In this document: positions 37,093 through 47,039 of the stretch, piece after piece | How the letters are laid out: each line of letters begins with the position of its first letter | Numbering within the stretch: position 1 is the first letter of the stretch | Assembly: GCF_900120175.1 (NCBI RefSeq) | Contig: NZ_FQLF01000002.1 | Span: forward strand, 1,922,001 to 1,986,000 | Reading direction: 5' to 3' | DNA: 64,000 nt | Source of the DNA: Oceanicoccus sp. KOV_DT_Chl | GTDB lineage: Bacteria; Pseudomonadota; Gammaproteobacteria; Pseudomonadales; Dasaniaceae | Translations under genes and position numbers: made by a program | Notes under the pieces: generated by a model | What the model was told of the DNA's origin: nothing | The model's input: the letters and a program-made list of their open reading frames with translations, nothing else | The model's database searches: none

Positions 37093-37854
37093 ATGATGGA
37101 TATTAAATTGAACGCGAAAGCATGGGCCCTTACATTGGCGGCGGCTACTGTATCAACCGGTGCATTTGCAGGCTCTGCCACAGCTACCGATGCATTAGCT
37201 TATTGGAGCGGCTGGACTCAGATAGCAGACAATGATGGTGTTACAGCCCCAGGTGTTGGTGGTCAGAAGTTTGATACCGAATATTTATTCTATAAAGTGG
37301 AAGGCAACACGTTGCATGTTGGCTTACAAACCGGTTTTGATGTTATTGATGGCCATCAAGTGTATGGCGGCGATAATTATTGGGGTGGTGACTTATTTTT
37401 GTCTTTTGATGACAGCAATACTACCTTTGAATATGCCGTAGATTTTGGCTTTGATAACTGTGGTTGGAGTCAGCGTAATTCAGCCTGTACCGATGGTGCT
37501 GATAGTGTGGGTCTCTATCAGGTTAGTGGTTTAAATGATGATGTTTACGGCGGGCACACCAGCTCACTACCTTACCAAATCGTTGTCGGTGAAGGTGACA
37601 TTGTTGGTGCTGTGGCCACTGATGCTGGCAGCAATGGTTTGACCGGCAATGCTTTAACTTATTACCGAACTGCAGCATTTGATTTGGGTTTGATTGGTGA
37701 TGTTTCTGAGTTTAACGCTCACTGGACTATGTCATGCGGAAATGACGTAATCGAAGGTGGTGCTCAATTAACGGCTAGTGTGCCAGAGCCATCATCTATC
37801 GCGCTATTAGGCTTAGGTTTGATTGGTTTAGGTGTAATGCGCCGTAAAGCTTAA
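37093..37854 (+). CDS. PEP-CTERM sorting-domain protein
   Basis: 253 aa. A signal peptide (WALTLAAATVSTGAFA) is followed by a secreted beta-rich domain with many Gly, Asp and Trp residues (WGGDLFLSFDDSNTTFEYAVDFGFDNCGW). The C-terminal PEP-CTERM tag is VPEPSSIALLGLGLIGLG followed by VMRRKA. Such proteins are cleaved by exosortase and exported, usually in bacteria making exopolysaccharide. No exosortase gene is in this window. ATG 37093 follows GGAG by six bases; ATG 37096 is an equal alternative. The function of the main domain is unknown to me. A terminator follows. Confidence 0.9.
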   Translation: MMDIKLNAKAWALTLAAATVSTGAFAGSATATDALAYWSGWTQIADNDGVTAPGVGGQKFDTEYLFYKVEGNTLHVGLQTGFDVIDGHQVYGGDNYWGGDLFLSFDDSNTTFEYAVDFGFDNCGWSQRNSACTDGADSVGLYQVSGLNDDVYGGHTSSLPYQIVVGEGDIVGAVATDAGSNGLTGNALTYYRTAAFDLGLIGDVSEFNAHWTMSCGNDVIEGGAQLTASVPEPSSIALLGLGLIGLGVMRRKA

Positions 37855-37865
37855 TGTTAACGTTT

Positions 37866-37897
37866 AAAAAATAGCCGCTGTTGCGGCTATTTTTTTG
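37866..37897. terminator. Bidirectional terminator between the PEP-CTERM gene and hemW
   Basis: AAAATAGCCGC-TGTT-GCGGCTATTTT is a perfect 11-bp stem with A and T runs on both sides, between convergent genes. It can end transcripts from either. Confidence 0.93.
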
Positions 37898-37898
37898 C

Positions 37899-39050
37899 CT
37901 AAAATTCAGTTAGCACAGAATTTAAAAAGCGACGACCCAAGTCGGTTGTTGCAATGGTGCCATTAATTTCTTGCAGTAAATTTTTATGAAATAGTGATCT
38001 CAGCTGTGGCTCGATAATCGCAATATTAAGGCCCGTTCTATTTGCAAAAAGTGTGCGATGAAACCCGCGATTCAAACGTAACGCATTCATTAAAAATTCT
38101 AAAGGTAATTCTTCCGCGTCAATATTTTTATTGCCGGCTAAATATGTGTTTTCTTTATTTAGATAATCTTTTGGTGCGCGAGTTTTCCAGCGTCTAAAAA
38201 TTCCTTGGTCAGTCAGTGTTGTGAGCTTGCCATGAGCACCGGCACCAATACCAATATAATCCCCGAATTCCCAGTAATTAATGTTGTGTTTGGCTTGTTT
38301 GTTGTCGCGACTGTAGGCAGAAATTTCATACTGCGATAGGCCTGCTGTATTCAATAGCTGTTCGCCCGCTAATTGGATATCGGCAAGCTGGTCATCCTCT
38401 GGCAGTAAAGGAGGCGATGAAAAAAAAGCCGTATTAGGTTCGATAGTTAATTGATACCAGGATAAATGTGTTACACCTAATTCGATGGCTTGCTGTAAAT
38501 CATCCAGTGCCTGTGATGCGCTTTGCTCTGGCAAGCCGTGCATTAAATCAATGTTGAAATTTGTTATGCCTGCTTTGATGGCGGATTTAGCGGCGTGAAT
38601 GGCTTCCTGGTTACTGTGTATTCTACCCAGCGATTTTAAATGAGAGGCGTTAAAGCTTTGCACGCCTATAGAAAGACGATTGATGCCTGCTTTTTGGTAG
38701 CCGATAAATTTTTGTTGTTCTATTGTGCCTGGATTGGCCTCCAGCGTAATTTCAATACTGTCGGCAAATGTCATGCGTTTTGCTACGCCGTTTAAAATAG
38801 TTGCAATGGCGGCTGGAGAAAACAAGCTTGGCGTACCGCCACCAAAAAAAATAGACTGCAGTGGACGATCATCTACAAACTCTAATTCCAGGTCGAGGTC
38901 CGCCAGCAGGGCGCTGACATATTCTGCCTCCGGAATGTTATCTGTGGTATGAGAGTTAAAGTCACAATAAGGACATTTACGCACGCACCAGGGAATGTGA
39001 ATATATAAACTGAGTGGTGGTAAGCTTTGAATCTGAAAGTTATTGCTCAT
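37899..39050 (-). CDS. hemW: Radical SAM protein HemW (coproporphyrinogen dehydrogenase-like)
   Basis: 383 aa. The radical SAM cluster motif is C22-V-R-K-C26-P-Y-C29. Family parts are [39 protein letters not shown] and GIGAGAHGK, and there is the C-terminal HemN region. HemW is now viewed as a haem chaperone and not an oxidase, since it lacks HemN's N-terminal extension. Its ATG overlaps the ubiD end by 11 bp, so the two genes are co-transcribed. Confidence 0.94.
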   Translation of the reverse strand: MSNNFQIQSLPPLSLYIHIPWCVRKCPYCDFNSHTTDNIPEAEYVSALLADLDLELEFVDDRPLQSIFFGGGTPSLFSPAAIATILNGVAKRMTFADSIEITLEANPGTIEQQKFIGYQKAGINRLSIGVQSFNASHLKSLGRIHSNQEAIHAAKSAIKAGITNFNIDLMHGLPEQSASQALDDLQQAIELGVTHLSWYQLTIEPNTAFFSSPPLLPEDDQLADIQLAGEQLLNTAGLSQYEISAYSRDNKQAKHNINYWEFGDYIGIGAGAHGKLTTLTDQGIFRRWKTRAPKDYLNKENTYLAGNKNIDAEELPLEFLMNALRLNRGFHRTLFANRTGLNIAIIEPQLRSLFHKNLLQEINGTIATTDLGRRFLNSVLTEF

Positions 39051-40544
39051 CCAAATTTAAACCGAGGCTGTCCCAGATTTCATCAATCCGTTGCTGGGTT
39101 GCTTCATTCATCACAATTGGCTTACCCCATTCCCTGCTCACTTCGCCATCCATTTTATTGGTGGCATCAAAGCCAATTTTTGAGCCAAGTCCAGAAACAG
39201 GTGACGCAAAGTCTAGATAATCGATAGGCGAATTATCAATAAAGACACAGTCGCGACGTGGATCCATGCGCGTGGTCATTGCCCAGATAACATCCTTCCA
39301 GTCGCGGGCATTGATGTCATCGTCAGTAACGATAATAAATTTGGTGTACATGAATTGCCGTAAAAAAGACCATACGCCCATCATTACCCGCTTGGCATGA
39401 CCGGCGTATTGTTTTTTCATGGTGACGACTGCTAAGCGATACGAGCAGCCTTCTGGCGGTAAATAAAAATCGCTAATTTCCGGAAACTGTTTTTGCAGAA
39501 TCGGCACAAACACTTCATTTAACGCCAGGCCTAAAATAGCGGGTTCATCGGGTGGCCGACCGGTGTAGGTGCTGTGATAAATAGGGTTATCTCGATGGGT
39601 AATATGCGTTACCGTCATTACCGGAAATTGATCAACTTCATTGTAGTAGCCGGTGTGATCACCAAAAGGGCCTTCATCGGCCATGTCATCAGCGGCTAGA
39701 TAGCCTTCTAGAATATATTCGGCGCTGGCAGGAACTTGTAAGTCATTACTGAGAGATTGAGTGAGTTCTGTCTTACTACCGCGCAATAGTCCAGCAAAAG
39801 CAAATTCACTTAAGCTATCAGGTACTGGTGTGACGGCCCCAAAATCGTTGCCGGGTCGGCGCCTAAGGCGACAGAAACCGGGTAGGGTTTGCCGGGGTTT
39901 TGCTGTTGGAACTCCTGAAAATCCAGAGCACCACCACGGTGTGATAACCAGCGCATAATTAATCGGTTCTTGCCGATTAACTGCATACGATAAATCCCCA
40001 GATTTTGTCGCTCTTTGTGCGGCCCGCGGGTAATTACGAGTGGCCAGGTGATGAGCGGTGCTGCATCCTCGGGCCAGCAGGTTTGTATAGGTAATTTATA
40101 TAGATCAACGTCATCGCCTTGTATCACATGTTGTTGGCAGGGCGCTTTTTTGACTATCTTAGGTGCCATATTCAGCACCTGTTTTAGTATTGGTGCTTTT
40201 TCCCAGGCATCTTTTAAGCCCTTGGGTGGATCGGGCTGACGTAAATACGCGAGCAGTTCACCGACTTCCCGCAGTTTCAAAATGCTTTCCTGCCCCATGC
40301 CTAAAGCGACGCGGTGTTCGGTGCCAAATAAATTGGTGAGTACCGGGGTATCAAAGCCAATAGGGTTTTCGAATAAAATGGCTGGGCCACCAGCACGTAA
40401 CACGCGGTCACAAATCTCAGTCATCTCTAATCTGGGATCAACGGCAGCGGTGACGCGGACCAGTTCGCCGCGCTCTTCCAAATAGCTCAGAAAATCGCGG
40501 AGATCTTTGTATTTAGGTGGCGTGGACGATGTAGCGGTGGGCAT
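39040..40544 (-). CDS. ubiD: 4-hydroxy-3-polyprenylbenzoate decarboxylase UbiD, frameshifted in this sequence
   Basis: The first frame (start 40544, [19 protein letters not shown]) reaches [12 protein letters not shown] and then goes off into PSHQYLIA. The second frame resumes with [24 protein letters not shown] and runs to LGLNLDEQ. One more base in the C run at 39837-39840 joins them into 501 aa (E. coli 497). UbiD uses prenylated FMN to decarboxylate the ubiquinone precursor; '[12 protein letters not shown]' holds catalytic acids. Ubiquinone synthesis makes true loss unlikely, so a sequencing error is favoured. It lies after rho, as in Pseudomonas. Confidence 0.93.
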
Positions 40545-40592
40545 AGGTGGTCGACGTTAATAAGCCGGAGTAGGGTGTCCGGCGTTCAAACG

Positions 40593-41851
40593 TTACTTCC
40601 TTTTCATCGACATAAAGAATTCGTCGTTTGTCTTGGTGTCTTTCAGTTTATCTAATAAGAATTCGATCGCCGCGGTATCTTCCATACCGTGTAGAAGTTT
40701 ACGCAGTATCCACATACGTTGTAATTCTTCTTCTTTGGTTAATTTTTCTTCCCGGCGAGTGCCCGAGCGGCGGATATTAATTGCGGGATACACGCGTTTT
40801 TCAGCGATTTTACGATCCAGGTGTAATTCCATATTGCCGGTACCTTTAAACTCTTCGTAGATAACTTCATCCATTTTAGAGCCAGTATCGACCAGCGCGG
40901 TGGCGATAATTGACAAGCTGCCACCCTCTTCAATATTACGTGCAGCACCAAAGAATCGCTTGGGGCGTTCCAGCGCGTGCGCATCGACACCACCGGTTAA
41001 TACTTTGCCGGAGGAGGGCACAATGGTGTTGTAAGCGCGAGCTAGACGAGTAATAGAGTCGAGCAAAATAACCACGTCTTTTTTGTGTTCAACCAGGCGT
41101 TTGGCTTTTTCGATAACCATCTCGGCGACTTGTACGTGACGGGCTGGGGGCTCATCAAAAGTTGAGGCAACCACTTCGGCGCGAACCGAGCGCTGCATAT
41201 CTGTCACTTCTTCAGGCCGCTCATCAATCAATAGTACGATGACATAACATTCGGGATTATTGCGCACGATACTTTGCGCAATATGCTGCAGCATTAAGGT
41301 TTTACCCGCTTTTGGAGGCGCCACGATTAGACCGCGCACACCTTTACCCACGGGTGCGGTAAGGTCGATGATACGACCGGTTAAATCCTCAGTAGAGCCA
41401 TTGCCCGCTTCCAATAAGCAGCGTTCTTCGGGAAAGAGTGGAGTAAGGTTTTCGAAAAGGACTTTATTTTTGGATTGTTCTGGTTGGGTGTAGTTAACTT
41501 CGCTGACTTTTAACAGGGCAAAATAGCGCTCGCCATCTTTAGGGGGCGAATCTTGCCAGAAATGGTATCGCCGGTGCGTAAATTGAAGCGGCGAATCTGG
41601 CTGGGTGAAACATATATATCGTCAGGACCGGCTAAATATGAGCAGTCGGCGCTTCTTAGGAACCCAAAACCATCTTGTAAAATTTCCAGTACTCCATCGC
41701 CGTAAATGTCCTCGCCGCTCTTGGCGTGGCGTTTCAGGATAGAGAATATGATGTCCTGTTTGCGCTGGCGGGCGATATTGTCGAGGCCGCTCTCTTTGGC
41801 AATGTCTAATAGTTCTTGAGTAGGTTTGGTTTTGAGGTCTGTTAGATTCAT
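40593..41851 (-). CDS. rho: Transcription termination factor Rho, frameshifted in this sequence
   Basis: The N-terminal frame (start 41851) has the Rho_N region ([22 protein letters not shown]) and the RNA-binding cold-shock-like domain ([24 protein letters not shown]), then fails after SGKIRP. The second frame supplies [32 protein letters not shown], Walker A (APPKAGKT), the Q loop and '[12 protein letters not shown]'-type end (SMKRK). Adding one base to the G run at 41542-41546 gives 419 aa, exactly E. coli's length. Rho is a hexameric RNA translocase that ends transcription. It lies downstream of trxA. Confidence 0.95.
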
Positions 41852-42058
41852 AAGATTATTGGAATGATTTTATTGATGAAAACTATGGATGGAGCACGCG
41901 GGTGCGTGTAGGTTTCTAAGGGTTAAGGTTTGTCTTTACAGGTAAAAGATTACGAAAAAGGGGTTTGAGTGGTATCTAAATGATTGTAAATATTAGCGAT
42001 ACAGGTCCACGGAACGCGTAGACGGAATAAATGTAACACTGAAGTGGCAAACCGTCCA

Positions 42059-42092
42059 GCCCTAATAGCTATTTTTTACACTATTGGGGCTG
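42059..42092 (-). terminator. Imperfect hairpin between trxA and rho
   Basis: On the minus strand AGCCCCAATAG and CTATTAGGGCT pair (one C-A mismatch) around a 12-nt loop, 15 bp after the trxA stop. No T run follows the second arm, so it may be a weak terminator or an attenuator in the 255-bp rho leader; I cannot tell which. Confidence 0.4.
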
Positions 42093-42106
42093 ATCGGATC
42101 AAAAAC

Positions 42107-42433
42107 TTACATGGCGCTATTAATAAACTCACTGAGCTGGGATTTTGATAAAGCACCAACTTTAGTTGCTTCGGCGTTGCCATTCTTGAAAATCATCAGT
42201 GTTGGGATGCCTCTGATACCAAACTTGGGTGCGGTTTCAGTGTTAGCATCGACGTCCATTTTGCAGACTTTCAGTTTCCCGTCGTACTCGGTGGCTATTT
42301 CGGCAATAACCGGCGCGATCATTTTACAGGGACCACACCACTCAGCCCAAAAATCTACAAGAACAGGAATATCCGAGTTTAATACATCAGCTTCAAAACT
42401 GGCGTCTGTTACGTGAACGATACCTTCGCTCAT
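42107..42433 (-). CDS. trxA: Thioredoxin 1
   Basis: 108 aa. The redox motif is W32-C33-G-P-C36-K. Other conserved parts are [19 protein letters not shown], the structural [12 protein letters not shown] with the cis-Pro, and GALSKSQL. It reduces disulfides in the cytoplasm. rho follows on the same strand, an order widely kept in Gammaproteobacteria. Confidence 0.97.
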   Translation of the reverse strand: MSEGIVHVTDASFEADVLNSDIPVLVDFWAEWCGPCKMIAPVIAEIATEYDGKLKVCKMDVDANTETAPKFGIRGIPTLMIFKNGNAEATKVGALSKSQLSEFINSAM

Positions 42434-42827
42434 GGTTTTTTCTCCACAATTATTAGGCGCTTTGGCCGGTTAAAATAGCTACACTAAGCGGCTATAGATG
42501 ATGGTGATTACAGGGTCATGGCAGGATAAACGAGCCATTGCTGTGGTGGCCGACATCATACCATTGCCCGCAGCGGTAATAAAACACCGCCTTAGTAATC
42601 AGGCACTGCAATAATTAGGGCTGGAAAGTGATAATGCAAGTGAGAACGTTAGATGAATTCGCCATTAGCTTATGACGGCGCGGCTAACTGGTTCGGGATT
42701 TGCCTTACGCAATGATAGCTTGGCAGGGTAAATGAGAGCTCATAGTGGTCTTCGTGCGCTAACCGCGCACTGTAACAGAGCCATCAACCTGGCTTGATAG
42801 TAGCCTTTAACAATAATTGGAAATGGA
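42434..42827. other. Divergent intergenic region trxA / FAD-oxidoreductase fusion
   Basis: 394 bp without a convincing gene. A perfect small hairpin GTGCGC-TAACC-GCGCAC lies at 42754-42770, about 60 bp before the fusion gene. GGAAATGG lies just before its ATG. Promoters for both flanking genes are expected here but not assigned. Confidence 0.4.
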
Positions 42828-44969
42828 ATGTTTAAAAAAATACTGTTGCTCGTTCTATTGCTGTTAGCGGTTGCTGCCGCGTTATATTTTGATGTTGCCC
42901 AGTATTTGACTCTGGAGTTTTTTAACAGCCAACGACAAGGGATTGCGGATTATCAACAGCAGCGGCCGTTAGTTGTCGCGCTGGTCTATTTTGTCCTTTA
43001 TGTGCTGGTAACAGCGTTATCATTGCCCGGCGCAGCAGTGATGACCCTGGTGGGTGGTGCGTTGTTTGGCTTGGGCTGGGGGCTATTAATTGTGTCATTT
43101 GCCTCGACTATAGGGGCAACGCTGGCTTTTTTATTGGCAAGAAGTTTGTTGCATGATTGGGTGCAACAACGGTTTGCCCAGCATTTGGCAGCGATCAATC
43201 GCGGAGTTGAAAAAGACGGGCCTTTCTATTTATTTACGTTGCGCCTGGTGCCGTTATTTCCTTTTTTTGTCGTTAATTTGGTGATGGCGCTGACACCCAT
43301 CAAGCTTTGGTCTTTCTACTGGGTTAGTCAAGTTGGAATGCTGGCGGGAACAGCCGTCTATGTTAATGCTGGAACACAATTAGCAAAACTGGATGGCACC
43401 ACGGGGATTTTATCGCCGGCATTATTGGCATCATTTGTATTGTTAGGTTTATTTCCCTGGTTGGCGAAAGCCATTGCTGCAGCTTTTAAAGCGCGTCGTG
43501 CTTTTAGCCGTTTTAAAAAGCCGCGTCAGTTCGATAACAATGTCTTGGTTATCGGTGCGGGTTCTGCAGGTTTAGTGTCGGCTTATATTGCCGCAACAGT
43601 AAAAGCAAAAGTCACTTTAATAGAAAAAAATAAAATGGGTGGCGATTGTTTAAACACAGGCTGTGTACCCAGCAAAGCCATTATTCGTTCCAGCCGAATT
43701 AATCACTACCTGCAACGCGGTGCTGATTACGGTTTAAAAAATATCAGTGGCGAGGTTGATTTTCCTGCGGTGATGCAGCGGGTGCAAAAAGTGATCGACA
43801 CGATAGAGCCGCATGACTCCGTTGCACGATATACCGAGCTAGGAGTTGATTGCCTACAAGGCCAAGCAAAAATAATTTCACCCTGGCAAGTTGAAGTGAG
43901 TGATAGTACTGGTAATAAAACGCTTCATAGCGCCCGTAATATTATTATCGCCAGTGGTGGTCGACCAGCGCTACCTGAAATAGCCGGCTTGAACAAAATT
44001 AATTACCTGACTTCCGAAAACATTTGGCAGTTACGCACGTTGCCCCAGCACTTAATCGTTGTTGGGGGCGGGCCCATTGGTTGTGAGTTGGCGCAGGCAT
44101 TCCGGCGTCTCGGCAGTGAGGTCACTATGCTCGTGCGTAGTCAGTTGCTACCTAAAGAGGATGAAGATGTGGCTGCAGCAGTGGCCGCACAATTTGCGCG
44201 CGATGGCATAAAAGTACTTATACAAAGCCATATTGTTAGCTGCGAACAATCGCAGAAAATCAATGTCCGGGTCGCCTTGAGTGATCAGCAGGAAGTATTA
44301 GTGCAAGGCGATCAGTTATTAATGGCTGTTGGTCGCAATGCCAATACGGAAGCAATGGGCTTGGAGAATGTAGGTGTTCAGTGTACCGCCAATGGCACTA
44401 TCGCCGTCGATGAATATTTACGTACTGACTGTCCGACTATTTTTGCCTGTGGTGATGTGGCTGGTCCGTACCAATTTACCCATGTGGCAGCGCATCAAGC
44501 CTGGTATGCAGCTGTGAATGCCTTGTTTGGCAGCTTCAAAAAATTTAAAGCCGATTATTCCGTTATTCCCTGGGTTACGTTTTGTGATCCAGAGGTGGCA
44601 AGAGTAGGATTAAGTGAAAAAGATGCGCAAGCGAAAAATATTGCCTATGAAGTAACTCGCTATGGAATTGATGATCTCGATCGTGCTATTGCCGATAGCG
44701 AAGCTCATGGCTTTATTAAAGTATTAACAGTACCTGGAAAGGACAAAATTTTAGGCGTGACCATTGTCGGATACCATGCCAGCGAACTGATTGCCGAGTA
44801 TATCTTGGCTATGCGGCATGGTTTAGGTTTAAATAAAGTCATGGGCACTATTCATATATATCCGACGTTAAATGAGGCTAATAAGTATGTTGCAGGCGAA
44901 TGGAAAAAATCCCATAAGCCAGAAGCGTTATTAAAATGGGTGGAAAAGCTACATCGTTTGAGAAGATAA
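42828..44969 (+). CDS. VTT (TVP38/TMEM64) membrane domain fused to a mercuric-reductase-like FAD oxidoreductase
   Basis: 713 aa. Residues 1-220 form a TVP38/TMEM64 (VTT/DedA-like) integral membrane domain: a signal-anchor, ALSLPGAAVMTLVGGALFGLGWG, FLLARSLLHDWV, and LRLVPLFPFFVVNLVMALTPI. From about 235 there is a class I pyridine-nucleotide disulfide reductase: FAD site VIGAGSAGLVSAY, redox pair GGDCLNTGCVPSKA, NAD(P) site VVGGGPIGCELAQAF, FACGDVAG, and the dimerisation domain with IHIYPTLNEANKY. The C-terminal Cys pair of true mercuric reductases is absent. The fusion tethers a flavin disulfide reductase to the membrane. An ArsM-like methyltransferase follows 31 bp later, suggesting thiol or metalloid chemistry; the substrate is unknown. 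Confidence 0.9.
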   Translation: MFKKILLLVLLLLAVAAALYFDVAQYLTLEFFNSQRQGIADYQQQRPLVVALVYFVLYVLVTALSLPGAAVMTLVGGALFGLGWGLLIVSFASTIGATLAFLLARSLLHDWVQQRFAQHLAAINRGVEKDGPFYLFTLRLVPLFPFFVVNLVMALTPIKLWSFYWVSQVGMLAGTAVYVNAGTQLAKLDGTTGILSPALLASFVLLGLFPWLAKAIAAAFKARRAFSRFKKPRQFDNNVLVIGAGSAGLVSAYIAATVKAKVTLIEKNKMGGDCLNTGCVPSKAIIRSSRINHYLQRGADYGLKNISGEVDFPAVMQRVQKVIDTIEPHDSVARYTELGVDCLQGQAKIISPWQVEVSDSTGNKTLHSARNIIIASGGRPALPEIAGLNKINYLTSENIWQLRTLPQHLIVVGGGPIGCELAQAFRRLGSEVTMLVRSQLLPKEDEDVAAAVAAQFARDGIKVLIQSHIVSCEQSQKINVRVALSDQQEVLVQGDQLLMAVGRNANTEAMGLENVGVQCTANGTIAVDEYLRTDCPTIFACGDVAGPYQFTHVAAHQAWYAAVNALFGSFKKFKADYSVIPWVTFCDPEVARVGLSEKDAQAKNIAYEVTRYGIDDLDRAIADSEAHGFIKVLTVPGKDKILGVTIVGYHASELIAEYILAMRHGLGLNKVMGTIHIYPTLNEANKYVAGEWKKSHKPEALLKWVEKLHRLRR

Positions 44970-45000
44970 TTTTTTAATTTTATTATTAGGGGAAAAGCTT

Positions 45001-46134
45001 GTGTCAGTCGAAACAGTCAGCATAGAAAAAAATGTTAGCGAGCGCTACGCAGAAGGTGCCAGTGAGCGGCAGGCGGCCTTATGTTGTCCTGTTGATTACG
45101 ACAAATCGTTATTGGCGATGTTGCCAACAGAAATTATTGAAAAAGATTATGGTTGTGGTGATCCTTCTCGTTATGTGCGTGAGGGAGATGTCGTGCTTGA
45201 TCTCGGTTCCGGTGGCGGTAAAATTTGTTATATGGCTGCACAGTTAGTTGGCAGTTCAGGTCGTGTTATCGGGGTTGATATGACCGATGAAATGTTGGCG
45301 CTAGCTCGCCGTCATCAGTCGGCAATGGCCGAAAAACTGGGTGGTAATAAAGTCGAGTTCAAAAAAGGTTATATTCAGGATCTGGCACTAGATGTAGATG
45401 CTTTGGCTACTCGCTTGGCGCAAAGCCCAGTGAGTACAGCGGAAGAATTGAACCAGTTGGACGCGTGGAAACAACAGCAGCGCATAGAAAGTCCGATGGT
45501 TGCAGATGACTCGGTGAGTTTGGTTATCTCAAATTGCGTGCTGAATTTAGTTGATAAAAAAGATCGGCAGCAAATGATTGAAGAGATTTTCAGAGTATTA
45601 AAGCCCGGTGGCCGGGTGGCCATATCCGATATTATCTGTGATGAGACCGTACCGCAGAGCTTGCAGAATGATCCAACCTTGTGGAGTGGTTGTATATCAG
45701 GCGCATTTGAAGAGCAGGAGTTTTTACAAGCGTTTCTTGATGCCGGTTTTGTCGCTGTCGGTTATGACAAATGGGATGATCAACCCTGGCAGATAGTTGC
45801 AGGAATCGAGTTTCGTTCGGTGACACTATTGGCGACCAAACCAAGCAAAAAACACTTATACGATGCTGGTCAGGCGGTATTTTATAAAGGGCCATATAGC
45901 GAAGTACGTGATGATTTAGGCAATATATACCCCCGCGGATTGCGCATAGCGGTTTCGCGGCGAACATTTGAGTTAATAAAAGAGGGTCCCTATGCCAAAG
46001 ATTTTGTTTGTATGTCGCCAGCAGAGGAAGTAAATCACGGTTGTTTTTGCTTGCCAGCAGCTTCCTTGCGCCCGGCTTCAGCAACCAAAGGCGGGCAGCA
46101 GTTTGGTACCGGGGCTGATGAGGCCTGTTGTTAA
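45001..46134 (+). CDS. ArsM-like SAM methyltransferase with Cys-rich C-terminal domain
   Basis: 377 aa from GTG 45001. An N-terminal Cys pair (LCCPVDY) and DYGCGDPSRYV are followed by the SAM site LDLGSGGGKICYMAA and IGVDMTDEML. Then NCVLNLVDKKDRQQMIEEIFRVLKPGGRVAISDI and a Cys in LWSGCISGA occur, in the order seen in arsenite methyltransferases (Cys before the SAM fold, NCV, and C.SGA). Unlike plain ArsM, about 95 residues follow: AVFYKGPYSEVRDDLGNIYPRG, then CMSP, HGCFCLP, and a terminal DEACC. The extra Cys could bind metal. The gene lies between a flavin disulfide reductase and a transporter. Whether the substrate is arsenic is inference. Confidence 0.85.
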   Translation: MSVETVSIEKNVSERYAEGASERQAALCCPVDYDKSLLAMLPTEIIEKDYGCGDPSRYVREGDVVLDLGSGGGKICYMAAQLVGSSGRVIGVDMTDEMLALARRHQSAMAEKLGGNKVEFKKGYIQDLALDVDALATRLAQSPVSTAEELNQLDAWKQQQRIESPMVADDSVSLVISNCVLNLVDKKDRQQMIEEIFRVLKPGGRVAISDIICDETVPQSLQNDPTLWSGCISGAFEEQEFLQAFLDAGFVAVGYDKWDDQPWQIVAGIEFRSVTLLATKPSKKHLYDAGQAVFYKGPYSEVRDDLGNIYPRGLRIAVSRRTFELIKEGPYAKDFVCMSPAEEVNHGCFCLPAASLRPASATKGGQQFGTGADEACC

Positions 46135-46155
46135 GTTGGATGGCTTTATAGAATT

Positions 46156-47016
46156 ATGAGTGCCGTCACGTGGATGATAGGTACTCTGCTGTCCTTTTGC
46201 TTGATGGCGGTTGCTGGTCGGGAGTTAAGTGGTGAGCTGTCGACCTTCCAAATTTTATTATATCGCAGTGCTTTTGGGTTGGTAGTTATCTCGCTAATAA
46301 TGCTAACTAAAAAACAGTGGCTATTATTTTCTACTCAGCGTTTATCGCTGCATATTGTTAGAAATAGCTTTCATTTTATCGGCCAGTTTGGCTGGTTTTT
46401 AGCAATTGGTCTATTGCCATTGGCAGAGGTTTTTGCCTTGGAGTTTACCGTGCCATTATGGGCGGCGTTAATTGCCGCGTTATTTCTAGGAGAGAAATTA
46501 ACCTTAAGAAAAATTGCGGCCCTGGGTTTGGGGCTGCTAGGCGTTATCGTGATTGTGCAGCCAGGCTATGCATTAGTTGATACGGCGTCACTGATCGTGT
46601 TGGCTGCTGCACTGTGCTATGCCATCGCACATGTATCGACGAAAGCCTTATCGACCACTGAGCAGCCGGTGACAATTTTGTTTTTTATGTGTGCGATCCA
46701 GTTGCCGATAGGATTGCTTTTATCTTTGTCTGATTGGGTTTGGCCTGCATCGTCGCAGTGGGGATGGATCGCCATAGTCGCGTGCACCGCGTTAACGGCG
46801 CATTTTTGCCTGGTTAAAGCGATGCAATGTGCGGATGTTTCCATCGTAATGACGCTGGACTTTCTGCGCTTGCCATTGATTGCGATTGTGGGCGTCTATT
46901 TATATGGCGAATCGTTAGAGTGGGCAATACTTGTAGGCGGCTTTATAATGTTGGTCGCAAATTTAGTTAATCACGTACGGTCTACAGTAGTTACAGCAGC
47001 TAGCGTCGCATCATGA
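46156..47016 (+). CDS. EamA/DMT-family transporter
   Basis: 286 aa, mostly hydrophobic, with ten predicted transmembrane segments in two EamA repeats (about 1-135 and 145-280). Family-type segments are GQFGWFLAIGLLPLAEVFALEFTVPLWAALIAALFLGEKLTLRKIAALGLGLLGV-type helices and, in the second half, DFLRLPLIAIVGVYLYGESL. These inner-membrane proteins move small metabolites. It starts 21 bp after the methyltransferase in the same direction, so it could export or import that enzyme's product or substrate, but DMT proteins are too varied to predict cargo. Confidence 0.88.
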   Translation: MSAVTWMIGTLLSFCLMAVAGRELSGELSTFQILLYRSAFGLVVISLIMLTKKQWLLFSTQRLSLHIVRNSFHFIGQFGWFLAIGLLPLAEVFALEFTVPLWAALIAALFLGEKLTLRKIAALGLGLLGVIVIVQPGYALVDTASLIVLAAALCYAIAHVSTKALSTTEQPVTILFFMCAIQLPIGLLLSLSDWVWPASSQWGWIAIVACTALTAHFCLVKAMQCADVSIVMTLDFLRLPLIAIVGVYLYGESLEWAILVGGFIMLVANLVNHVRSTVVTAASVAS

Positions 47017-47039
47017 AATAATATTAGAGGAGTGTAACA

